Shown in pieces: positions 35,801 to 45,834 of a stretch of 64,000 bases of DNA. A program made the translations under genes and the position numbers. The notes beneath the pieces were generated by a model. The model was given only the letters and a program-made list of their open reading frames with translations. It did not search any database and was not told where the DNA came from. The stretch's first letter is position 1; each line of letters starts with the position of its first letter. The stretch comes from Haliclona indistincta (taxonomy: Eukaryota > Porifera > Demospongiae > Haplosclerida > Chalinidae), in assembly GCA_964017065.1 (NCBI GenBank), contig OZ024785.1, positions 3,634,588 to 3,698,587 on the forward strand. The letters run 5' to 3'.

Positions 35801-36555
35801 GCTTTCATAATAATTATTTATTATGATAGGCGGCAATAGAACCATGTACTCTGTCATTCCCGATCACTAATACAGTATTTTGAGATCAAAAACAGCTCTG
35901 AGCTCTCATAGTGTGTGTGTATTCAATATCATCACTGATATGTCATGTTGCTGTCATTATTTGTCTGTCAGTAAAAGACATGCACAATGTCTTAGCGCTA
36001 CACTGCTTTCACTCTTATCTCAGCACACATGATGATATCATTATACAGTCCTAGAATCCTTAAAATGTTGTTTTTAAACAGAGCACCAGTACTTCTCTCG
36101 ACACTGAGAGTGCAGGATCATCAGGTTATCATTCAAATTCTGTGACTGCGCTATCTGACAAGGTTAGTAAAATAATATTATTTGACTGTCTTAATTTATG
36201 TTCATGGAGTCTCTATACATTTCTTAGGAGCTTGAACCAGTCTATGCTGATCTCCATCTCCCCACTAATCCACCAGCTCCTCCTCTACCTGTTGAACCAG
36301 TACAATATGCTACTGTCAAGCAAACTAACGATGCTGAGACTACACAGCCTAAAGTAAGTGTACTGTCATGCCTTCTGTGTTCACAATCTTATGTCTCATG
36401 TGCAGGAATTGCACTATGTCCAAGTACAGCCCTCTACTACTGGTAGACCAGCACCTGCCTTACCTATTGAACCAGTATTATATTCAACTGTTAAAGAAGC
36501 ACAAACTGACAACACTGTAACTAAAAAGACTGACATCAATACTGAGGTCTGTTAA
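29890..36555 (+). CDS. Receptor R3: Ig/FN3-like receptor with four ITIM-like motifs
   Basis: Fifteen phase-consistent exons: 29890-29971, 30032-30331, 30388-30660, 31949-32040, 32092-32296, 32352-32696, 32749-32823, 32883-33011, 33062-33104, 33156-33189, 33404-33529, 35220-35330, 36082-36162, 36228-36353 and 36406-36555. They give 723 residues. The order is signal peptide (MMAVPGASVGWKLFIVL), Ig-like domain (ALFYC, IQW, TTVQC), FN3-like domain (LWDPPATAG), modules 3 and 4, stalk, membrane helix (AVIVSTVLAATIMLIVSVVM), then a long tail. The tail holds VYADL, VQYATV, LHYVQV and VLYSTV; the last three fit the ITIM consensus (I/V/L/S)xYxx(I/V/L), known to recruit SH2 phosphatases. It ends NTEVC-stop. 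A 1.2-kb repeat sits in intron 3. The last codons overlap a possible weak donor (GAG|GTCTGT) that could extend the tail into the helicase-like gene downstream. Confidence 0.85.
30677..31911 (+). mobile_element. Composite repeat copy 4, inside R3 intron 3
   Basis: Begins TTAGGGAGGCACGGTAGTGA, continues through AACAAGATGGCGGCTACAAT and GTGGGCGGGGCTCATA, and ends with the foldback module (about 31525-31911). It lies wholly within the intron after the FN3-like exon and leaves both splice sites intact. The open frames across it are not genes. Confidence 0.85.
33530..35219. other. Long R3 intron with a small MITE
   Basis: At 33987-34121 is a foldback element of about 135 bp with ends CTGCAAAAGCTGATTTGTTA and a near complement (AACAAATCAGTTTTTGCAG). 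The remainder (34130-35200) contains no supported exon; open frames on the minus strand at 34177-34368 and 34598-34822 have no motif. A GTATAC/CATGTACATG-rich stretch occurs near 34890-34910. Confidence 0.5.
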
Positions 36556-37772
36556 CTACATTAGAGGGTTTTAGTTATATGTTTATTTGCACTAACGGCT
36601 AATGTCTGACAATGCTGACGTCATAAATTAGCCCTTCATCCACCATTAACCCCAGGCTTTGGTTCACTTTCACATTTACAATGGCTGGCACCTGATTTTC
36701 CGTATGGTTTTCAAAGACTTCTCGCTTCTCTTGGTTAACATTTGTTAACGTTATTTACAAGCTAGCACAAATGCACCAGCCGGCTTTATGTTTTTGTGTG
36801 TTTCATCTGTGTTTGTAAAATACTCCTCTAGAGTGCTGTACATGTACATGACAAGATTGGCTTTTTCGTGTGTATACAAGCGATTGATGACGTCATTGTA
36901 CCACCTGTTGACGTTCAGCCGTGTGGCGTCAGCTAACTAAAACTCTAATAATAGTTACATATAGGTTAGACGACGGATCGAGGCAACTACGGGATTTAGA
37001 GTGCCGCGGGAACCGATGTATAGACGTTCCGAGCGCGTAGCGCGAGGGCGTTTATTTCGGTTGTCAAGGCGCTCTAAATCCCGTAGTTGCCGATGATTCA
37101 TCGTCTAAGGTATTTATACTACAGCTACATGGCAACAATAAACCGACGCAGATATTTTTTTGAAAAACAATGGTTGATGACCGTCCCAACGCTGCTGAGT
37201 TCCTGCAGCATGAGCGTTTTTCTTGCTTGAAAACACTTGCTGTGACCCGGCTGCCACACCCACAAACGCCGCTTTGCGTTACACGTGGCAATGGCTGAAA
37301 TTGGACTCCAACGAACGGTTAGAATGATAGTTACTAGAGTCCAGCAGTCTTTTGTACGTGCTGCGTGCGTTTATTAGGCAATCTTTAACCTATCAACTTA
37401 GCAAAACGTGGTGAGTTACTTGCTTTCTTACGTTTTTTATGCACAACAAGTCAATCGTTGCATCAATCGTAGCCAAGTACCCGAGTCTATAGACGCTGTG
37501 CTCCCCATGCCAGAAGCCGGAACACAACACGTACTGGCCCAGTAACTACCAAAGCTAGTACCTGTACAAAAGAAACTCATGCCAGAGGAAAACATGATCA
37601 TGAATTCCAGCAGAAAAATATGAGTTCCAGCAGAAAAATACGAGTTCCCGCGGAAGAATACGTGATTTATTATCCTCCAACTGACCAATCAGATTCTAGA
37701 ATTACATTCAACTGTAGTATAATTACATGTATACTGTGTTATCTGACTTATTGCGCATCTGATATTTTACAG
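36556..37772. other. Repeat-filled gap between R3 and the helicase-like exons
   Basis: Inverted TTTTAGTTAT-type ends at about 36563-36580 and 36938-36962 suggest one inserted element. A strong hairpin follows at about 36963-37112 (GGCAACTACGGGATTTAGAG and its complement). A unit of about 21 bp containing TTCCAGCAGAAAAATA is tandemly repeated three times at 37598-37660. A plus-strand open frame from ATG 37620 (MSSSRKIRVPAEEYV) runs in frame into the exon at 37773 and is an alternative start for that gene. Confidence 0.45.
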
Positions 37773-40700
37773 AATGACAACAAAAACCATCCTTTCTCTT
37801 GTGAAGGATCCCCATCTGCAGCCAGTGTATCTACATGTATTGGCCATCATGCTGCTCGTATGCCTATTATGGCTAGTGAGTCTACTGGACGTGATAAAAC
37901 AGTGTTTGTACAATCAACACCTTATCGTCCTGACAACTCAAAGTGTGCTGATGCTACTTCTGACACACAAGGTGAGTACAATAGGGTCAATACCCAAAGG
38001 TAATACTGCTTACAATGCTTCCCATTGTATTGGTTTGTACTACTGTAAACTCAAGCATAACATTAGGGATTGTGCTCACATAGTAACATACACTACAAAT
38101 TAGTAGAACATAATTTTAACTGTGTAGTTATGCTGTTGTGCTATTGACCTTCAGATACCAGTGGTCAGTTATCATGGTCAGCTAACGGGTCAGTGGACGT
38201 GACCAATAATCAATGTAAGCTGCAATAGTGTGTTGCATAATACATGTACTACTATTTACAATCTCTCTCAGCATCGACTCAACACGTTGTGCCTTCTGCT
38301 GTTGCCAATCCTAACAATATCCCTGTTCCAATATCTGGTAGAGGTTGTTCCATATTGTCTGCTGATAGAGATGGATCATGTCAACAATTCCAATGTCAGC
38401 TAGATGTATGTAATCAGAAATCGGATTTGCCTGTTGCAGAATCGTATCTGCCAGAAGATGACGAAATTTCACTGTCTTCAAGCATAGCTGCAAGTGAGTG
38501 CACTTCGTCCGGGATGGAGATGCACTCAGGAGTAGAGCTGAATGATGTCTCAGCAAGCCAAGCCCAATTGCTGGTCACTGTGGTATGCTGTATTTTAGTT
38601 ATCATTGATTCATGTTGTGATATTACTCACTATAGGAAAAACCACCAAAGATAGATGAAAATGATCAAGTTGTTGTTGGACGTACATGTAGCTCAGAGAT
38701 CACAATTGAAAATGAAAATTTGGTAAGTGTATTCTGCTATGACATGATTTGTAACCTTGTGTTTTGAATAAAGCCAGCATTGCAACCAGATTTAAAGCTG
38801 GCTACTGTACAGCTCCAAATTTTCGTGGTCTAAATTTTGTGATTTTCATGAATCATGGGAATGTGTACAATTTCATAAAATTTTAACCATAAAATTAACA
38901 TGTGGTGACAAGAACAGCTCTATTGTCACTTTAGCATACTGGTGTTACCAAAATTGCTTCTAAGTCGTCTTCTCTGCCCCTCACACACGAGGAACACTCA
39001 AATTTAGCGCTACAATGCACACAAGTGTATTTTCACGTTGTCGAGGATTTTATATTAGGCCAAAATTTTAATCATGAAATTGTTAGACCACGTAAATTTA
39101 GAGATGCTGACAAAAATTGTACGAGCAAAGCTGGTTCGAAGAAAGTCGTCATTTTTGCACGTTGTTTCTGTTACTCAAAATCGTTGGCTGCATCACGAGC
39201 ATGCGATTCGTTTCGTCACACATAAAACCTCTTATTCTCTAAATGACATCATAATTATTATGATTGGCATAGTAGTAGGAACACGCTAGAAAATGGAGCT
39301 GAGCACAACTGAAAAGACAGGAATAAAATTATACTATTATTAGTGACACTGCAATCACTTCAAATGCCAACCTAGTAAGTAGTAAGTCCAAGATTATAGT
39401 AGTTTACTGAGAATTATAGGAAATTTGTGTAACACCACTGGGTATGCATAATTACATTAAACTATGATATGAATAATTTATTGTCTTTGATGTAATGAGG
39501 TATCCAAATTTGCGTAATTACCGGTGCGTGGGCGAGTGTAAAAAAAACATAGCGCCACTAGGCAACAAACTAAGCGCCGTTTATCATGCTATTTGTATGT
39601 TTTGCGCCGTTTCGTGTAGCTTGCTGGTACAAGAGTGCTATTTTCTTTCCAGGTAAGTCGAAATCATAGTTTGAACCGGTTATAAACCTCGGTTTTCAGC
39701 GCATATGTGAATTTGGATTCCTCGGGCTTCGCCCTCAGTATCCAAATTCCCATAAACACCTCTACCTTGGTGTATAACCTACATTTGTTGGCAAAAGCAT
39801 AATGGGCACATTGATTTTATAGACTAAGGCTAACCATGTTATGGTTGTATGGGAACAAATGGGCAGGATATCGCTCATTCTGCGACCTCACACTCAGAGG
39901 AGGTTGTCATGCATCATAATTATGCACAAAGTGATGTGACACTGTGACTGCTAGGAGCCCACCCATTATCTGCTAGCAAGCTTGTAGATTCTGCTTGCAA
40001 ACTCGTGATCACCATAAATTTCATCAAGATTTGCAAATTATATTTTCACGGCTAAAGCAAAAACCGCAAAATAACATGAAAATTACCCTCTATACGGTAT
40101 GACACATTAAGAATAAAGTCATGCTTATATTCTCAGCTCTGTAAATGCAGTGTGTGTCTGTACCCATACTGTTTTGTGGAGACCAGGGGTGTAGGCAGGA
40201 TTCTTGAAATGAGGGGCCAAATTATAAAAAAACAGAGGGGATCTGGGCTTCTCCCCCAGAAAAATTTTGAAATTGAATTGCTACCGTATAGCGGGAAATT
40301 TTTGCGCGAGAAAATTTTCGCGAATGCGCGAGATAGAGCATTTCGTGAATAACATTTTCGCGAATCAGCGCTATTGCCCTATATTTGTCAACAAAAAACA
40401 AAACATTCGCAGATAATATTTTCGCGAATAGCCTGTAATTCACGAAATTCGCAAAATTTTCTCCTGCAAAATTTCCCACTATATGGTCATTTAGTGCTGT
40501 TAAATTTCAATATCTATCTAGTGTAGACGTCATAGCTGGCTGTTGGCTTGGTGTTAAGTTGTAAACAGAGATAAAATAGCTAGTTTACATGTGGCTTGCA
40601 TTAAATCAACCACGTGGCCAGCATAGTCACAACCCAGCATGAAAATAACTAAATTCATCTACCTAGTCAGCAAATGGGGGCAATTGCCCCTCTGCCCCAC

Positions 40701-43540
40701 TGGAGACTTTGCAGTCTGCTAGGGTATGCTGCCTAATTATTATTCTACATCAAACTGTCCTGCACAGTGGTGTTTAGACAAGCACAAGCATTTTCCCCAG
40801 CAAAAGTCAAATGAATAGAAAATGTAAGTGCGAATATAATATCTAAAACACTTTCCTTTGTTTATTACTTGTTACTGCGAGAAAACGAGACACTCAATGG
40901 CATCCATAGATTTTTAACATCTACATAAAAAGAAAAATTAATAATTATTCTAGGCATAATGATTATTACATATACTTCATTAATGTTTTTTTGCTGGCGA
41001 TGATCCCAAGTTATGAAGTTTGATGTATGATTACTAAGGGCATTGTGTAATGTGTACTAGCTATCTACTAATTTTTTACTTTTAGCAATCTGCTGTGTCA
41101 CTTTCAACCATGGATCAGGCTTCTGAACACAAGCATTGTCACAAGCGAGTGTTGAAATGGGAAAGTTTTTTTCGAGCTCTGCACTTAGTTTTTGTCATAA
41201 CAGGGTGAGTATATTTGTTACGACCCGATTCACAACCTTTGACCCGCTTCGAAGCCGGTCGACCGGTTTCGAAGCGGGTTAGCTGCGCGCCAGATTCAAA
41301 GCGTGCATAATGCTAAGTGCGCGCGGTGTAATAGACTTCGACTACTAAACATAGCGTGTACAGGCTGAGTGTCCATATACATTGCATCGCAATAGAGTTT
41401 AAATTTGCTTCCATGTACAGAAGTCACGCCTGAAGAAGAAGCTGTGACATGTTCCTATGGATTTTAGTGCAGTTTGATTGTTAAAAACAACTGTTGCATG
41501 CACACAACATTTCTTGCTGCGCTGCGTTGCTGAACTCCACTCGTAACGGCGTTCCTGTCAATTTAGCAGGTAGGCTTGCTGTGCTGCGCTGCTAAACCAC
41601 TTACAACGACGCTCCTGTCGATGACTGTAGTAGCACATGATGCTCTAAATCGCCTCCGCGGACACTTTCCAGTCTTGCTGCGCTGCACTGCATGAGCTAT
41701 AACCACGACAGCACTCCTACGTATAGGTTCTGTCGATCTAGCATGCAGGTGGGTACCCTGAAGCATTGAAACGTTCGGTTTTAAACCGGGTCAACCGAGT
41801 TATGTGGTTGTAAATCGGGTTAACCGGCTTCGAAACCGGCGGCCGGCTTCGAAACGGGTCAGGTTGTGAATCGGGTCGTAACATGTTCACACTTTAAGGT
41901 GGCGCTTCACCGGAAACAGGAAGTAATTAATATTATTCATACTTATGCAGCTATACTTTCTTTTTTCTACAATACTTTTAGTTATGGAGTTCTTGTGTGT
42001 GGTGCACAGTCACCTAGTGGTCTCCACTTATTATTCCAAGTTTGAGTACTGTTGCATAAACAGCATTAGCGGGACGGACGACGCCTGCTGGCGAACCTTA
42101 GGTACACTATGTGCGACAGTGACACAAGACAGACGAGAATAAATACTACTGGCACACTTGCCTTCTTGTGCTTCACATGCATTTGCATCGTTTTCCCCGA
42201 AATAAAGCCTAGTTTCTTGAATATTAGCCAGTTCTGCCACTCACATGTCGATATGCAGATATGCAGCTATTACACGGAAGATATAGCTTACTTAGTTTAA
42301 ATCAATGCAAATGTCTATGGCCAAGAGTTCATTACCTTAGAGTATGCAACGTCAATATTAGTCTCGTTCCCAGACCACACCTCTTCCGCTTTGCTTCTGA
42401 GAGGGTCTGGTGACTTTAGTTGCACTTTCTTGGGCTTTTCGTGTACTAGAGTTACGTAACACTAATGAATCCGTATAAGTAAATGGCTGCTACACACAAG
42501 TGTCTGGTATCGTATGTAGTTGCGCGTTAGACGAGGGAGACAATCTACGAAGGCGAAGACGTCTAGACAGCAGGCCTGAGAGTAACAAAACACAGACTCT
42601 TGCCTTCTCCAGTCGGGAGGCAGACGAATACGTCTTTCCCTTTGACAAATTAAACTCAGTAATAGCAAGACGCTGATCGTCTGTCGAACTTTCATAACCG
42701 ATGCTGACAAATGCAGCTCTGATTCGATACGGTCGAGAACGTCAGGCATAAGGCTGGCTACAGTCATGTCTAGGTATCTTCAACGCCATCATTCTATCGA
42801 TGTGGTTTGTATTACGTAAGAGTTGGCCTTCTGACCAATCAGATTCTTTCCCTGACATTCCGGGGAAGATATTACTTCCTGGCCCAAGAAAATCGACTAA
42901 AGTCACCAGACCCTCTCAGAAGCAAAGCGGAAGAGGTGTGGTCTGGGAACGAGACTACGTCAATATACCCCTAGGACGGTGTTGGACATTTCTGCTTCAC
43001 AAGTTTACCTATGTACAGTGATGATTATCATTACTACTGTTGTGAATATCATTACACAACGGTGAATATCATTACACAACGGTGAATATCATTACACAAC
43101 AGTGAATATCATTAGCATAGCAGCTCTAATGCTTTCTGCTGTGTAAACTTGTGACGTAGAAAATGTCCAACGCCATCCTAGGGGTATATTGACAGTTGCA
43201 TACTCTTAGGTAATGAACTCTTGCTATGGCCCGATGTATAAGGGACTCAATCCAGCTAGCAACAGCAGCCTGCATCAAGGAACAGCGGAGGATTGTGTAC
43301 CTAAAAACTGTCCTCATTAGCCGCCATGATTGTGAGTGCGCGCCGGTAAAAAATTTTATTACGACTATTGGGCATAGCCGGTTGACGATCGATATCTATG
43401 AATAAACCGTGAATATTATTATTTACTTGCTGTTTCCGGTGAAGCGCCACCTTAATCAAACATTCACATAAGATATTTGTTCTTGTTTCCTTTCTCAGCT
43501 CTATTATCGATGAGTTGGAATTTAGTTTCTCCAGTTGTAG

Positions 43541-43572
<32 letters not shown>

Positions 43573-45834
43573 CTATTGAGCCATTTTTCATCCTGCCTTC
43601 GAAATTTTTGGTCTTTTTGTCTGGTGGCTACAGTCAAGCAGACGAGATCACCTTAGTTCGTAAAGTGATAAAGAATGCAATGTTTAATAACAGTGTGGCC
43701 CGTGTACTAGTGAGTTCCAGGAAAATCACATTGCTGACAAGCCCGTGTTCATGGAATGAGGAACTTTCTGAAGATGGTTGGTTTTCTGATAACACAGAGT
43801 TTGTGCCCTTGCATCTGTTCCAGAATTGCATAAAATTTGATAAATATGCCAATACAAAGCAATTAGTAGTGTTTACTGCTCCCCAAAATATTGTAAGCAT
43901 GGTGGAAACTGGCTTCTTCACTCATGTTATCCTGGACGAGGAAGCTCATGAGCTTAAGGATCTACTGAAGATGACGAAGACCGTAAATCTAAACTTTACT
44001 TACATTCTTGGATCTGCCAGTTTTCAGTTGGAGGACATATATTTCTTCTCTATGAGTGAACAAGTTGATGACCTGAAATTTGAATATTGGTGCGAACAAC
44101 TACAAGTCGTCAGCCATACAAAAATATGTGAGAAAATTTTATACTAGTACATGTACTGTGCATGAAACTTTTTGCATTTTGTGAATGCCCTCAAAGCTCA
44201 TTTTGTATGTAACATGATTTTTCTGGGTTCGCATGTACACGTGTGACCTCACATGTAGTGGCGTTACTTTGTACACAGTTTTTCTACGTTGGTATCAGTG
44301 GTTCAACAATTTTCTTAGTTTTTCTCTTAAAGGTGTACTCTTGCATTCGTTGCTCAGACAAAAATTTCTACATTTTAGATGTACGGTATGCTTGTGACCA
44401 CTGCTATAAGTACCAGTGGGATATACATCTAACATATTATTTCACTGGCAGTGGCTTTATGCAGAACTCCCTACATAGGATCATTAGTACATGTATTTGA
44501 AGCTATGTTCCATCTTACAATGCACTTCTTAAAAAGAATAGTCTGTCTTAAAAAAGAAAATCTATAACCCTCCTTTTATTATTTTCTTTAGCTCTATCAT
44601 GTGAAGATTATTTTGGAATGGTGAGTCAATGTGTGTTATCAAAACAGGCTTAATATAATAATACCAACTTTGTTAATTTTAGCAATATCTACCGGAACCT
44701 GGTCCTGATGAAGAGTTGGATATGAAGGTAACATATCCAGTGTATATTATGCACATGCATTGTTGTATTGCATCTATTTATTACAGCAAAAAGAAAATCG
44801 ATACTTTGATAACCTGTGGGTGGAGATTTCCATACTATCTTTTCTAAACCGAAAATTACCTCGAACTACAGTACTACAAATGAGTGAAGGTACTTGATTC
44901 TACAATGTACATGTACTTGTATGTCAAATGTATCTTTGTTGTACAGGAAAGAACACTCAATCAAAGAACTACAGTCTTGACACGTTAGCTATGTAAGCAA
45001 TTGCTATTATTTGATGCAACTATTTTTTATTTTATTTGCATGCAGGTATTCCTGTAGTAAAGCGATGCCATTAAACGTGAGACTAATAATAACAATAATA
45101 ATAACAATTGTATTCATGGATTGTTATGATTGGGATTCTGGGTGGGAACATGACCTATTCTAAATACACTATACCTTATTTGGTAGTATGTATTATTCAT
45201 CATAATTCTTTGGCTGTCTACAAGCTGAGTGATCAGATGGGTGGGTCAGTGTTGTCTCCAGGATTAAGATTCAAGCCTTTTTTCATGAGTTAACTATTTT
45301 TTTATTAACACCAGATATATAACAAAAATTGAGAGTTGTAAACTGTAAGCAAACTATTTTTAGTGACACCAAGCCACATGAATTTTGAGTGTAGATCTAA
45401 AATTCACAACATGCAGATAACGTTATTTCTACACAGCTGGAGCATGCAATATCAAATATTTTGGCAACACTGTTTCAACCAAATTCTACTTGCTCTTTGA
45501 TGCAATCTTTGAAAGGTATATAGAAACGGATGCTATCTATAAAGTTGATTTTGATTACCGTTCGTTCAAATGCAGCAAGCCTCATAAGTGACATGGGTTA
45601 ATTTAATTATAATTATTCTGCTAAATCTCTTTTGTTGTAGAGCTGGATTTTGCCCAAATCACTGAGACACTACCGAGTATTTCAGGAGTGATTTCAGCAA
45701 TGTGGTCATTTATGATACCAACTGTCAACAGTTTCACCGATCAGGTAATAATGTGTTTGTCTAATGAGCCTCTGTTGACTGTGTGACTATTTTAACAGCT
45801 GGCTGGTGGTGGGCTGTTGCAGTTGATTTGCTGA
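37773..45834 (+). CDS. Degenerate SF1 helicase-like (HELZ/MOV10-type) protein or receptor tail
   Basis: Fourteen exons with matching phases: 37773-37971, 38155-38214, 38272-38582, 38636-38722, 41086-41204, 43499-44127, 44592-44620, 44683-44727, 44787-44889, 44947-44992, 45046-45076, 45437-45515, 45641-45744 and 45799-45834. They total 625 residues ending LLQLIC-stop. The first four exons are Ser/Thr-rich and hydrophilic. The large exon has ten Asp in a row, then FLSGGYSQADEITLVRKVIK where SF1 helicases carry GPPGTGKT-x-TLV, then ARVLVSS (motif Ia), GFFTHVILDEEAHELK (motif II) and YILGSASFQL (a decayed motif III, normally GDxxQL). Walker A Gly-Lys-Thr is missing, so ATP hydrolysis is unlikely. 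No motifs IV-VI were found. Entry is in phase 0 with no start codon in the first exon's upstream splice context, so this is either a separate gene starting at 37620 or the long tail of R3. Confidence 0.65.
38723..41085. other. Large intron with several small repeats
   Basis: Contains a hairpin at about 39695-39780 with apex CCTCGGGCTTCGCCCTC. A second small TIR element lies at about 40283-40485: TATAGCGGGAAATTTTTGCG versus a complement near AAATTTCCCACTATA, with an interior full of TTTTCGCGAAT. A TTGCCCC-rich relic follows near 40680-40700. Open frames at 39025-39289 and 40152-40479 have no motif. Confidence 0.5.
41216..41883. mobile_element. TIR element with TGTTACGACCCGATTCACAA ends
   Basis: A 668-bp element with 23-bp inverted ends beginning TGTTACGACCCGATTCACAA. 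It is the better-preserved relative of 7403-8017. It contains GCTTCGAAGCCGGTCGACCG-type palindromes near both ends and has no transposase. It sits inside the intron before the helicase-like exon, about 12 bp after a splice donor. Confidence 0.8.
41898..43451. mobile_element. TTAA-flanked element containing two further nested elements
   Basis: The ends are GGTGGCGCTTCACCGGAAAC and its complement, with TTAA at 41894-41897 and 43452-43455. Inside, about 42310-42360 is the complement of about 43180-43235 (GGCCAAGAGTTCATTACC). Within that, 42362-42420 and about 42895-42955 are reverse complements (TCTCGTTCCCAGACCACACC). A third inverted pair (about 42955-43015 and 43138-43195) surrounds a tandem GTGAATATCATTACACAAC array at 43031-43115. 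There is no transposase. It lies within the intron before the exon at 43499. Confidence 0.75.

Noticed and set aside
43301..43591. Minus-strand open frame with a poly-serine run
   Set aside because: It is the antisense of the poly-Asp codon repeat in the helicase-like exon on the plus strand, whose frame and splice phases are well supported.
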